Source of the DNA: Lentisphaerota bacterium
GTDB lineage: Bacteria > Verrucomicrobiota > Kiritimatiellia > RFP12 > UBA1067
Assembly: GCA_015061765.1 (NCBI GenBank)
Contig: SUVZ01000049.1
Span: forward strand, 1 to 14,250
Length of the DNA: 14,250 nt
Direction of reading: 5' to 3'
Positions 6,392-14,250 of the stretch are shown here, piece by piece. The position numbers and the translations under genes are program-made. The notes under the pieces were generated by a model. The model ran no database searches, had not been told where the DNA came from, and worked only from the letters and a program-made list of their open reading frames with translations. Each line of letters begins with the position of its first letter. Position 1 is the first letter of the stretch.

Positions 6392-8368
6392 CTACCAGTG
6401 CTTGTCGGAGGAGAGGAATAGAACGCCCGTGGCGCCCGTCATGTCCACGCGGAAATCCTCGAGACGCCCCTCCTTCGGCCGCGTCAGACGCAGTCTCCAC
6501 AGCCCAGACGCAACAGAGCCGCGCCCCCGCCATCCGCGCCACCAGAGCGCCGTCGGCTCACGCCACACGCTTGTCCCGGACGGATCGAACAGCTCCGCGC
6601 CCACGCGCTCGCCCCATCCCTGTCCGCTGACCATCACGTTGAACGGTTCGCCGCCGTACACGGAAAACCATACGTCGCCAACGGATGCCTGAATCGCAAC
6701 CGGACTCTCCGAGACATCCAGTCCCACCGGCACCTCCGAGCCCTCCAGCACGAACGCATGTCCGCCGAGATCGGCGCCCAGACTGTAGAATCCGGCGGCG
6801 GGCACGTCAACGGTAATGTCTTTTGCCGCCTTGCCGACAGGAACCCGCACCTTCACGGCGGCGCCTCCGTTCAGCGGACGCATCTCAAGCGTCGCGTCCT
6901 CCACCGCCTTTTTCCCGATCTTCGCCAGCCTTCCCCTGAAGAGCACCTTACCTGCCTTCGCCGCATGGAACACGTAGCGCACATTGCCGCGCACGCGAAG
7001 CCTCGAAAGCGCGACGCAACGACCGGGGACACGGTCGACCACGGTCGCGCACGCATCAGGACGCCGACGCCCCGGCTCTCCTTTCGCCCAGAATGCCGGA
7101 AAGGCCCATTCACGGAACGCCGCATCCAAGGCAATCCTCTTCGTGCCGGCCGGCGACTTTACAGTCACGTCGCCCACGAAGCTCTCCGTCTTGGGCGCGC
7201 CATAGCCGACATCATCGAACGACACCCAGCAGCGATCGACAGGCTGGAATATCCGCAGATTCCTGATCGAAACCGCGTCAACTGGCGGAATGTCGCCGTA
7301 GAGATGGTCGAACGCGACATCCGGCAGACGCGGATTGCCCTGACAGCAGTCGCGGATCGTGCAGTTCTCCATCTCGAACTTAAGATAGTCGCCGGGCTTG
7401 CGCACCGTTACGGCGTGCTCACGCGCCCTGTCGAATGTGCATCTGCGCAACACAACCCTCCCATGCGCCCGGTTCCATCCGCGCTTTTTGGTTATTCGCT
7501 TGTTCTGGGCGTATGCAAATGAGCATTTGTTCCCAATGAACATGCAGTCTTCAAGCGTCACCGTGATCGGGCGGCTCTGCTCGTCGTGCGAGAAGCAGGC
7601 GATGGCAAACCCCGAAGACGCATTGTTTTCGAATCGACAGTTACGGAAAACGCAGTTCTCTATCGGATCGAATTTCCCGTTCGGTTCGATGTCGATTCCG
7701 TCCTGCGGCGGACGCCCCCTGGTGTTGGAGAAGGTGCAGTTCTCGTAGAGCAGATTCTCGACCGCCGTTATGGACGAACCCTGCCGCGCGTTGCCGTCCG
7801 ACACGATGCCCCTCGCGACAATGTCGCGCGAAACCCTTCGCTCGACACCCTTTCCGGAACGCCGAAGCCGCCCCACGTACAGACCGTCGCCTCCGGAATC
7901 GCGCAGCGCAAGGTTCTCGACCGTCACGCGGCAGCACCCGTGGATCGCCACACAGTGCCGCCATTCCGCCTTGGGATACGGCGGCTTGAGGTAGTCTTCG
8001 CGCCACATCCGCAGAGTGGCGCCCTTGCCTCCGCCGACGAGTTTCACGTCGTGCAGACCGTTCAGCATGAAAAGGCAGTCGTCCTTGGCGCGGAACTCCC
8101 CGCGTTTCGCGACGACCTCCACGCCCTCCTCGAAAAACACCGCCTGTCCGGAACGGCAGAAGAGCGGCTTCGTGATCCACGGCGACGACCGCCTGTCCAC
8201 GATCACCTTCTTCGCGCCGGAATCGAGCGCCGCCTGAAGAAAACGCGTAGAATCCTCCGCATCAAAACCGAAGTCCGAAACCTTCACGACCGACACACCC
8301 GCCGCAGACGTCACCACGCCCGCTGCAATCGCCGCCGCAAACACCAACCTGAATCCCGTCATCTTCAT
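6392..8368 (-). CDS. Secreted right-handed beta-helix protein, pectate-lyase-like
   Basis: A 658-residue protein with an N-terminal Sec signal (hydrophobic core FRLVFAAAIAAGVVTSAAG, about 6-24). Residues 28-70 (VSDFGFDAEDSTRFLQAALDSGAKKVIV) match the opening of the Pectate_lyase_3/GH28-like beta-helix superfamily. Repeated coils follow to about 380, with DGLYVG (161-166) and Asn/Cys ladder phrases such as YENCTFSN, FRNCRFENN and LEDCMFIGN. The last 280 residues look beta-rich, perhaps a C-terminal sandwich or carbohydrate-binding module. The fold suggests polysaccharide cleavage or binding. No family-specific catalytic set was recognised, so substrate and mechanism are open. Third gene of the exported operon, 33 bases after the 952-residue gene. 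Ribosome site weak (GGAG about 19 bases upstream). Met3 is an alternative start. Confidence 0.8.
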   Translation of the reverse strand: MKMTGFRLVFAAAIAAGVVTSAAGVSVVKVSDFGFDAEDSTRFLQAALDSGAKKVIVDRRSSPWITKPLFCRSGQAVFFEEGVEVVAKRGEFRAKDDCLFMLNGLHDVKLVGGGKGATLRMWREDYLKPPYPKAEWRHCVAIHGCCRVTVENLALRDSGGDGLYVGRLRRSGKGVERRVSRDIVARGIVSDGNARQGSSITAVENLLYENCTFSNTRGRPPQDGIDIEPNGKFDPIENCVFRNCRFENNASSGFAIACFSHDEQSRPITVTLEDCMFIGNKCSFAYAQNKRITKKRGWNRAHGRVVLRRCTFDRAREHAVTVRKPGDYLKFEMENCTIRDCCQGNPRLPDVAFDHLYGDIPPVDAVSIRNLRIFQPVDRCWVSFDDVGYGAPKTESFVGDVTVKSPAGTKRIALDAAFREWAFPAFWAKGEPGRRRPDACATVVDRVPGRCVALSRLRVRGNVRYVFHAAKAGKVLFRGRLAKIGKKAVEDATLEMRPLNGGAAVKVRVPVGKAAKDITVDVPAAGFYSLGADLGGHAFVLEGSEVPVGLDVSESPVAIQASVGDVWFSVYGGEPFNVMVSGQGWGERVGAELFDPSGTSVWREPTALWWRGWRGRGSVASGLWRLRLTRPKEGRLEDFRVDMTGATGVLFLSSDKHW

Positions 8369-8401
8369 TTTCTTTTTGTTTCCACTCCGTCCGCGACCCT
8401 G

Positions 8402-11260
8402 CTACCTCACCACCATGATGAAACCCATGTGGTTGCAGAAATCTGAAAGCCTGACGGTTCCCCTTCCGGCGAAAGACAGCTTCAACGTGCGCACGGCCTG
8501 TCCGTCATTCATGAATTCAAACGTCTTCGTACCGTCCGCCGCAACCACCGAACCCAACGCGTCGCCGTCCAGCGTCGCCGTAAGCGTACCTTCACCGGAA
8601 ACCGTCGCGGCAAACGAGCAAGGCGAACCCTTTGCGCCCCATGCTATCTCAAGATCGCCTTCATAGAGATCCACCGCACCCTTCCACCAGGGCGCTACAC
8701 CTTCACGATTTGCCGGGAACGTCAACGCTCCTGTACTTCCTACCTCCAGCACATTCGTGACGACAGAGCCGTCTTTAGCCGTCTGAACAAATGCGGACGG
8801 CAGCGAACCCTGGAATGCGCCGGCGGTGAGTCGCCCGTCCGCCGAAATGGCAAGCGGCCCTCCGTTGAAATCAGATGTGACGTATTTGTAGAAAGCGCCC
8901 TCCGCAGCCGCCCCATGGACTACGGGCGAAAACGCAAACGGGCGCAGATCGCCGTTCGCGATGTCGACGAGCAGCGGATCGGCTATGATCGAATCTGCGG
9001 AGAGGTTTGCCGTCGCCGTCTGCTGCCACACGCAGTTGCCGTAGTCGGCTGAAGACTCTCTACCCACGCTCCCACCCACAAACACCGAGTAGCGCGGCGT
9101 GCAATTAGCGCCCCAGTTGACAAACTCCGACTGCGCCGGATGCTTCGTGTTGCCGACGTATGTGCTCATGTAGGTATGCGCCTTGTTGTTCAAGTAACCC
9201 AGGCTGACATTGCCATAGACCATCATGGCCGCATAAAAGCCCCTGTTGAACAGATGGTTCCTTGACCTGTTTCCGACGACACGGCACCTTTTGGCGTGGC
9301 AGGCAAAAAGAATGGAATCGACGCCGACGCAATTGGTCACCACACAGTCAAGCAACTGCCCGCGCACAGTGTCTTCATACGGACAATATACCGCGGCGCC
9401 GTTCTTGCCCCAGTGGGAAGTATCTGATTCCGGCGCAATTGCAAGGCTGTGAGTACGCCCGCCCTTTAGGGTAAAGCCCTGAATAGCGGTGTTACTGTTA
9501 ATCATGGCGCACCGAACGGCTTTGGTGCCGCACCCCGGCTCACCGGTGTCGGAGAGCGTATCCGGATCGGACTCACCCACAATCGCCGTAACATCCGGTC
9601 CCTCCTCGGCGCGAAGCAGCACATGCAACTTCGTATCCCCCGTGAAGTCCACCCGCGAAAGCAGGTTGCTGACCGCCCTTCCGCCGGCGTCGTAGTCGCC
9701 TGACCGCGCGTGGATGATCGTATAGTCCACCGACGAGTCAACGGCTTTCTGAAGCGTCTTGTACGGAGCCTGCGCAGAGCCGGTACCGTTCTCGTCGGAG
9801 CCGGCATCGGACGGATCCACCCAAATCTCGGCTTCAGCGTACTTCGCCTGAAGCGTCTGCGACGCGGTGGTAGTAGCTGACGGCGGAACAACATACATAT
9901 TGCCATCATACTGAGGGTAGATGAAGAGTGGATCTGTATCGCTGCTCACCTTCGTGTGGTAGTAGCCGTAGAACGTTTTTCCTTCCGGCACAACGGGACG
10001 AATCTTGTACTGAACGGGCCACGTCTCGGAATACACCCATCTCTCAGGTGACACCAAACAGCCGTCCACATAGGCAGGTGCATCGAAATACAGCCTGGCA
10101 GATGCATGCGGCCCTGCGACGGCCTGCACCGCGCCGGCGTTCACCTTTCCTTCCGTATCCGGCACAATCTCCGCGCCAAGGAAGTCGCGCGTGAGATACT
10201 TGGAATCCACCCCCACCTCTACAAGCCGATTTGTCCACGAAGCAAGCCCCAAGCCGATGGCCGTCGCGTTTGAAACCAGACGGAAGTCGCCAAGCCCTGG
10301 TGAGAACACCTGAAACTTGCCTTCGGCCGAAGTGTCGGTCTTTGTCGAATTGGCCACCGTTGCGGCATTGTCATTTTCCAAAGTGGCGGTGGAAGCGCCC
10401 GCCAGCACGCAGTTATATACCTCAAATAAATTCGTTCCGAATACTTTTCCTTCTGAATTAGTCTGAAAAACACGAAGAACCTTATTCAACAGAAAAGTAT
10501 TGTTCACGACAATCGTATCGCCAGACGTCGCCGAGACGACTGCATCACCTGTATTGTTTACATCGTCCATCCGACAGCACCCAATCACAACACACGAAAA
10601 CAGATGACAGCCGTCGAATGCCGCACCCGTCTTACCGTAGCACGAATCTACCAGACAGCGAATCGCCACAACACGACACGCTGCGCCGCCATATGGGGCA
10701 CGGCAGTCGATGAAGTCGCAGTCCACCACTGTCACACCCTTGTCCGTTCCGTTATAATAGACGCCGCCTCCCCTGCGGTAGGCGCGATTGGAGTTGGATA
10801 TGTTTGTGGAACGCCCGTTGCGGAAGGTGAAGCCCTCAATGATCGTCCCCATGGCGGCAGCGTCGATGCCGACGCATCGAATGGAATTTATGCCGCAACC
10901 GTTTCTTTCGTCCTGCTCCGAGACATACCCCGTGATGACCGTGTCCGCCTTCTTCCCCAAGGCCTTCAGGTGTACGGGTTTTGAGATGAAAACGCGGTTC
11001 GTCATGCTATACTTGAAACCATCATTCTTCATTCCCTCGTCGTACACGCCGGGTTTGACATAGACAGTGTCGAGCGCCTCGAAAGCCGGGTTGTCGAGCG
11101 CGGCCTGGATGGTTCGGAACGGCAGCGCCTCAGTGCCGCGCCCCTCCACGAGAGTGTCGGCGGCGTTGGGATCTTCCTTCGCCACGTACCACGGACCTGC
11201 CGCCAACACGGCAGTCGCGGCAAACGCCGCAACAACCGCAAGCATATTCTTCGTATTCAT
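8402..11260 (-). CDS. Secreted protein with two beta-helix modules
   Basis: A 952-residue exported protein: signal peptide MNTKNMLAVVAAFAATAVLA, probable cleavage near AAG (20-22). Two DUF1565/beta-helix-type modules occupy about 23-380 and 478-815. Each opens with a phrase of the type PFRTIQAALD / PYKTLQKAVD, followed by VKPGVYD / ARSGDYD. Each continues with a matching segment: GCGINSIRCV..GTIIEGFTFRNGR (121-150) and GCGTKAVRCA..TAIQGFTLKGGR (577-602). The linker (385-475) and the end (865-952) are Ser/Thr- and Gly-rich beta sequence. The C-terminus (SDFCNHMGFIMVVR) has no LPXTG or PEP-CTERM motif. An excellent ribosome site, AGGAGG, sits eight bases before the ATG. Middle gene of the exported operon. 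Adhesin, scaffold or carbohydrate-binding roles fit; an enzyme is possible but no active site was seen. Confidence 0.8.
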   Translation of the reverse strand: MNTKNMLAVVAAFAATAVLAAGPWYVAKEDPNAADTLVEGRGTEALPFRTIQAALDNPAFEALDTVYVKPGVYDEGMKNDGFKYSMTNRVFISKPVHLKALGKKADTVITGYVSEQDERNGCGINSIRCVGIDAAAMGTIIEGFTFRNGRSTNISNSNRAYRRGGGVYYNGTDKGVTVVDCDFIDCRAPYGGAACRVVAIRCLVDSCYGKTGAAFDGCHLFSCVVIGCCRMDDVNNTGDAVVSATSGDTIVVNNTFLLNKVLRVFQTNSEGKVFGTNLFEVYNCVLAGASTATLENDNAATVANSTKTDTSAEGKFQVFSPGLGDFRLVSNATAIGLGLASWTNRLVEVGVDSKYLTRDFLGAEIVPDTEGKVNAGAVQAVAGPHASARLYFDAPAYVDGCLVSPERWVYSETWPVQYKIRPVVPEGKTFYGYYHTKVSSDTDPLFIYPQYDGNMYVVPPSATTTASQTLQAKYAEAEIWVDPSDAGSDENGTGSAQAPYKTLQKAVDSSVDYTIIHARSGDYDAGGRAVSNLLSRVDFTGDTKLHVLLRAEEGPDVTAIVGESDPDTLSDTGEPGCGTKAVRCAMINSNTAIQGFTLKGGRTHSLAIAPESDTSHWGKNGAAVYCPYEDTVRGQLLDCVVTNCVGVDSILFACHAKRCRVVGNRSRNHLFNRGFYAAMMVYGNVSLGYLNNKAHTYMSTYVGNTKHPAQSEFVNWGANCTPRYSVFVGGSVGRESSADYGNCVWQQTATANLSADSIIADPLLVDIANGDLRPFAFSPVVHGAAAEGAFYKYVTSDFNGGPLAISADGRLTAGAFQGSLPSAFVQTAKDGSVVTNVLEVGSTGALTFPANREGVAPWWKGAVDLYEGDLEIAWGAKGSPCSFAATVSGEGTLTATLDGDALGSVVAADGTKTFEFMNDGQAVRTLKLSFAGRGTVRLSDFCNHMGFIMVVR

Positions 11261-11268
11261 CGGATATC

Positions 11269-11274
11269 CCTCCT
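11269..11274 (-). promoter_or_regulatory. Strong Shine-Dalgarno for the 952-residue gene
   Basis: AGGAGG, eight bases before the ATG at 11260. It fixes the start and suggests high translation of the middle gene of the operon. It contrasts with pyrH and moxR, which have none. Confidence 0.8.
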
Positions 11275-11295
11275 GTCAGCTGTTAAATTTAACTG

Positions 11296-13782
11296 TCACT
11301 CTTCGAACTTGAGCTTGCCGAAGCCGCCCGGATCGTGAAGTCCGCCGCCCGTCCAGCTGCTGCGGTCCGTGGACATTTTCTCGCGCCCAAAGTTGTTTTT
11401 CTTGCCCGACGAATACTTTCTGTCGCGGAAGCAGTTGAAGAGCAGCTCCTTCGGTCGGCCGTTCAGCTCCAGGTCGGAGAACGGAATGCGCATCGTCACC
11501 GTCCAAGCCTCCGCGTCACGTTCGACGGTGCGCGTCCACTTGAAGTCCTTCACACGTTCGTTAACCTTGGTAAAGCGGACCGGGCCCTTGCCAGAACCGT
11601 CGACGCCGGGATCCATGATCCAATGCCAGTACACGCCCTTGTCGGCGCGGCCCACGTAGAACTCCAGTCTGTCATTTGAGAAAGGCGAACCTCCGAGATG
11701 CGTCGGGTCATCGTCGCCCTTGATCGTCAGTGCGTCCGGTGCGACGCAGCGCATGCGCAGGTACAGCGCCTGATCGTCGCACAGAGCCTTGAAGGTGGTA
11801 CTGAACTTCGCAGGGGCGCCGAAATCGTCCCTGCGCCCGTAGACGGGGATGGCCGAGACGAACGGCGAAGACTCGGCAGCCGCGTCCCATCCGGCGGAAA
11901 GCGGCTTAACAGACATTGCATAGTCCGGAATGGCGGCCGCTCTCGCGCAGTTGCGCTCGAAGTGCGCCAGCTGGCGGCGGATCAGCTCCGCCGAGACGGG
12001 ATGCTTCGCGGCGGCAAGCGCGGCCTTGAGGAAGCCGCGCATCCCGTCGGCCAGGCCGGCATCAACGACATAGCGTTTGGTGAGGAACACAGGGCTCCCG
12101 ACGAGGAACATCGTCGGCATGCGGTCGGCGCGGAAGGCATCGCGCATGGCGTCATGGTATTTCTGCATCTGGTCCGCCGCCTCGCGGTACGTCCGCCTGA
12201 TGTACATGCGGCGCAGAGCGTCCACATCCTCATACGGATTCCACCACAAACGTGACATCACCCATGTGGACATCCCGGAGACGTCCCACGCCTCGGTCGC
12301 GGGGTTGTTGGCGTCCACGCCGGCCTTGTCGCGCGGATGCTCTGCGGAATAGGCGACGACAGGATTTTTCAGCTCCATGCAGTAGCGTGCGCCCTCCGCG
12401 AACGGATACTCGATGGCGCGGTCGGTCCTGCCGGAGAGCCCGGTGTAGTCGCGGTACCAGATGCCGACGCACTTGTCCGTCCAGGCGTCGACGAGCCTTT
12501 TCGATCCACCATTTCGCTCTGTATCGAAGACGGGCGAGCGCTCGTCAAGCGCGGTGAGGCACAGCTGCACGCAGATGTTGCTCTCAAGCGGAAACGGCGG
12601 CGGCGTTACCGAGACGCCGTATGCGTACGTGCCGAGGAAGACATGCGGATGCGTCTTGGCGAGCATCCGGGCAAGCTTGTTTATGAAGGTGAAGTACTGC
12701 GCCGGACGGAACGCGGGATCGCCCGGCTGGACGATCACGCCGTTCTCGCACACGAACGGAGCCATGCACTTCTCGCATTTGCACATCATTCCGTTGTCGG
12801 CAAGCGACACGTTCAGGTAATCCACCTTGATCTTGCCGGGCGGCGTTCCGTGGAATGCGTTCGCCAGATCGTTCGTCAGGTTGGCATAGTACTCGTCCAG
12901 CATGCCGTAGGCCGTGAGGCACAGCATTCCGCCGTCCATAGTGCGCTTGCCATCGAGGAACGGGAACCATTCCGGATGCTCCCTGAAGTTGCGCTCCGAC
13001 GCAACGTAGCGCTTCACCTTGTGCCCCGGACCGTACCGGAGAAAGGAGGACGAAAGCTCTGCCGCACCTTCAGCGTTCATGTTCTGTCTGTTGCGTGCTG
13101 CCCACAGCTTGTCCCAGTCGTACAGGTTCTTGCCCGGCCCGCCGTTCCACTGCCATTCGCGCATTCTGGTGCGCGGCACGTCGATGAAGTCCGTATCGGA
13201 AAGCGTAAAGTCGGCGGTGCGCGAGAACACCGCGCCGAGTTGAGGGTCGGGGCGCGGCCAGATGATGTCGGAGTTGCGCTCAAGCAGGGCATAGGCGCCG
13301 TGGAGCGTCCCCTTCACCGTACTGCCGAACACGAACACGCACTGGACTCCGTCCTTGTCTGCGGAGCGCACCGCGAACCCGTCGGTCTCTCCCATCTTCC
13401 TGATGTCCTTGGGGAAGCGTCTTTTCGCGAAACCTTCGCCGACATACACGGTGGCGACATCCTTTTTCGCGGCGGACGGCTTCTCCACCGGAATATATGC
13501 GCCGGTCATCGCGCCCACCCACTTCTGCACCTCCAGGGCGGCAAATGTCTCTGCCGCGTCAGCAAGCTCAGGCACGACAATCTGCGCCGTCACCTTGCCA
13601 TCCTTCACAAGCTGCATGGGCGCCGCCGAACATGCAAGGGCCGCCAGCATCCCGCACACCGCAACGGTCCATTTTCCGCAGTGCGAATGTCCGCATCCCG
13701 GCATTGCCGCCGATACGGCTTTTGACTCGACAAACCTAAAACGCGTATTCATGAGTGCACATTCCTCATTTGGATGAAACAT
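11296..13782 (-). CDS. Exported DUF4838 protein with CBM9-like domain
   Basis: An 828-residue exported protein. Residues 57-195 resemble the N-terminal domain of alpha-glucuronidase-like enzymes (VVPELADAAETFAALEVQKWVGAMTG; GTLHGAYALLERN at 158-170). Residues 200-560 resemble DUF4838, including SLADNGMMCKCEKC (326-339, Cys334/336/339), HPEWFPFLDGKR and WNPYEDVDALRRMYIRRTY. Residues 640-828 look like a CBM9-type sandwich (SNDRLEFYVG, EAWTVTMRIPFSDL). DUF4838 proteins are often encoded with polysaccharide-degradation genes, but their reaction is not established, so substrate and activity are left open. The hydrophobic signal core (38-54) follows an unusually long, His/Cys-containing leader. Cys51 in LAALAC makes a lipoprotein possible. 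The start at 13782 is favoured by AAGGAG nine bases upstream; Met11 (13752) is an alternative. First gene of the exported operon. Confidence 0.82.
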   Translation of the reverse strand: MFHPNEECALMNTRFRFVESKAVSAAMPGCGHSHCGKWTVAVCGMLAALACSAAPMQLVKDGKVTAQIVVPELADAAETFAALEVQKWVGAMTGAYIPVEKPSAAKKDVATVYVGEGFAKRRFPKDIRKMGETDGFAVRSADKDGVQCVFVFGSTVKGTLHGAYALLERNSDIIWPRPDPQLGAVFSRTADFTLSDTDFIDVPRTRMREWQWNGGPGKNLYDWDKLWAARNRQNMNAEGAAELSSSFLRYGPGHKVKRYVASERNFREHPEWFPFLDGKRTMDGGMLCLTAYGMLDEYYANLTNDLANAFHGTPPGKIKVDYLNVSLADNGMMCKCEKCMAPFVCENGVIVQPGDPAFRPAQYFTFINKLARMLAKTHPHVFLGTYAYGVSVTPPPFPLESNICVQLCLTALDERSPVFDTERNGGSKRLVDAWTDKCVGIWYRDYTGLSGRTDRAIEYPFAEGARYCMELKNPVVAYSAEHPRDKAGVDANNPATEAWDVSGMSTWVMSRLWWNPYEDVDALRRMYIRRTYREAADQMQKYHDAMRDAFRADRMPTMFLVGSPVFLTKRYVVDAGLADGMRGFLKAALAAAKHPVSAELIRRQLAHFERNCARAAAIPDYAMSVKPLSAGWDAAAESSPFVSAIPVYGRRDDFGAPAKFSTTFKALCDDQALYLRMRCVAPDALTIKGDDDPTHLGGSPFSNDRLEFYVGRADKGVYWHWIMDPGVDGSGKGPVRFTKVNERVKDFKWTRTVERDAEAWTVTMRIPFSDLELNGRPKELLFNCFRDRKYSSGKKNNFGREKMSTDRSSWTGGGLHDPGGFGKLKFEE

Positions 13783-13791
13783 TGCCTTTCT

Positions 13792-13797
13792 CTCCTT
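13792..13797 (-). promoter_or_regulatory. Shine-Dalgarno deciding the DUF4838 start
   Basis: AAGGAG, nine bases before the ATG at 13782. It supports that ATG over the one at 13752, which has only GAGGA ten bases upstream. The full 38-residue leader before the hydrophobic core is therefore probably translated. Confidence 0.7.
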
Positions 13798-13812
13798 AAT
13801 GCAAGATGGCGT

Positions 13813-13840
13813 GTACTATACTTTTGTTTTTTTTTGTCAA
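13813..13840 (-). promoter_or_regulatory. Promoter of the exported beta-helix operon
   Basis: Minus strand: a perfect -35 TTGACA (13840-13835), an A-tract spacer, and a TATAGTAC region. Taking TAGTAC (13818-13813) as -10 gives a 16-base spacer; TATAGT (13820-13815) would give only 14. The A-tract may bend the DNA. Transcription would start near 13806, leaving a leader of about 24 bases that holds the AAGGAG site. Confidence 0.55.
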
Positions 13841-13857
13841 GTATTTTCAGCATTTTT

Positions 13858-13882
13858 CAGCAATTACATTGATCAATTGCTG
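13858..13882. promoter_or_regulatory. Palindromic operator-like site upstream of the operon promoter
   Basis: CAGCAATT (13858-13865) and AATTGCTG (13875-13882) are perfect 8-base arms around ACATTGATC. The centre (13870) is about 64 bases before the expected transcription start, a position typical of activator sites. A further partial half-site, CAGCATTTTT, lies at 13848-13857, between the palindrome and the -35 box. The binding protein is not known and no regulator gene lies in the window. Confidence 0.4.
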
Positions 13883-13917
13883 GATGCACTTGCAAAACCC
13901 CGCAAATTAGGTAGGGC

Positions 13918-13937
13918 CTGGAGTTTACCCATTTTTT
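13918..13937 (+). repeat. Right copy of 20-base inverted repeat
   Basis: CTGGAGTTTACCC, A and six T on the plus strand, identical over 20 bases to the minus strand at 150-169. It lies in gene-free DNA about 78 bases beyond the -35 box of the exported operon. Confidence 0.6.
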
Positions 13938-14250
13938 CTCGTACCGTCGGTCCGTGCAGTGCTTGCCCCGAATCTGTGGGCAGTACCGACCCAACCGTAC
14001 TCCCGGCACGAAAAGTGGTGTTGGCGCTCATGTATGCACCGCTCGACAATCACAAGATTGCCTTCGGGTGCATCCATTTCGCGCTCCACCTCTTTTCGCA
14101 GCGGTGCGTTTGGCGTTGGGGCCGGCACTGCCCACGGTTGCACGTGGCGCGTCGGCGGCACTTCGGCGCATCCCCGCTCCGCCGGCGATCCCTCTTTCGG
14201 CGTAAGATCGCGCATCCATCCGCATATGCGGGCGCATGGCCCGGTTCGGA
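13938..14250. other. Gene-free region with fold-back repeat
   Basis: No convincing gene. The open frames here have no family motif, and the minus-strand one (13925-14215) runs through the repeat arms. The DNA carries an imperfect inverted repeat: GTGGGCAGTACCGACCCAAC (13976-13995) against the reverse complement of 14115-14135, with 18 matches, two mismatches and one extra base. This looks like intergenic repeat-derived sequence; a broken gene cannot be excluded. Confidence 0.4.

Noticed and set aside
7620..7640. tRNA T-arm-like TTCGAATC
   Set aside because: It lies inside the beta-helix coding sequence, with no cloverleaf or acceptor pairing around it.
7586..8446. 286-codon plus-strand open frame opposite the 658-residue gene
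   Set aside because: Arg/His-rich antisense translation without motifs; the opposite strand has a signal peptide and beta-helix coils.
12337..13725. 462-codon plus-strand open frame opposite the DUF4838 gene
   Set aside because: It is antisense to a gene with clear motifs. Its product is rich in Arg, His and Val with no recognisable domain, as expected of a shadow frame in G+C-rich DNA.
150..13937. Composite transposon or genomic island defined by the inverted repeat
   Set aside because: No transposase, integrase or target duplication is visible, and the segment contains essential-type genes (pyrH, mraY).
13925..14215. 96-codon minus-strand open frame in the right-hand gene-free region
   Set aside because: It crosses both the 20-base repeat and the fold-back arms, has no ribosome site or family motif, and a plus-strand frame overlaps it. 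Kept only as a low possibility of a broken gene.

Overview
Seven complete protein genes lie in this window, all on the minus strand. Family identifications come from motifs read in the translations; no database search was possible. The source looks like an uncultured PVC-superphylum bacterium, most plausibly Kiritimatiellota. This rests on secreted right-handed beta-helix proteins next to a DUF4838 protein, a divergent MraY, and a fairly G+C-rich, Gram-negative-like gene set. The phylum assignment is inference.

In transcription order (right to left) there are four blocks. (1) 13782 to 6392: three exported proteins spaced 35 and 33 bases apart. They are a DUF4838 glycosidase-like protein with a C-terminal CBM9-like domain, a 952-residue protein with two beta-helix modules, and a 658-residue pectate-lyase-like beta-helix protein. 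A TTGACA-type promoter, a strong ribosome binding site and a 25-base palindrome precede the first gene, so this looks like a small regulated polysaccharide-degradation operon. (2) pyrH (UMP kinase, 6246 to 5527) stands alone. Its promoter sits so close to the ATG that the mRNA should be leaderless. (3) A MoxR-type AAA+ ATPase (5438 to 4449), without the usual DUF58/von Willebrand factor A partners next to it. (4) 4188 to 170: a tight operon of a class I/II aminotransferase, MraY, a shortened MiaA and a Dus-family dihydrouridine synthase. The first two junctions overlap by one base (TAATG, TGATG) and the third has a 13-base gap. It joins a cell-wall lipid I step to two tRNA-modification enzymes.

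Gene-free DNA is limited: 1-169 (two hairpins and one arm of a repeat), 4189-4442 (no gene seen), and 13783-14250 (promoter, palindrome, repeat copies, no convincing gene). A perfect 20-base inverted repeat occurs at 150-169 and 13918-13937, bracketing all seven genes. No tRNA, rRNA, CRISPR array, transposase or integrase was recognised. The least ordinary observations are the MiaA that appears to lack its helical insertion domain, the leaderless pyrH promoter, the His-Asp-His variant in MraY, the bracketing repeat, and the exported beta-helix operon, whose substrate is unknown.
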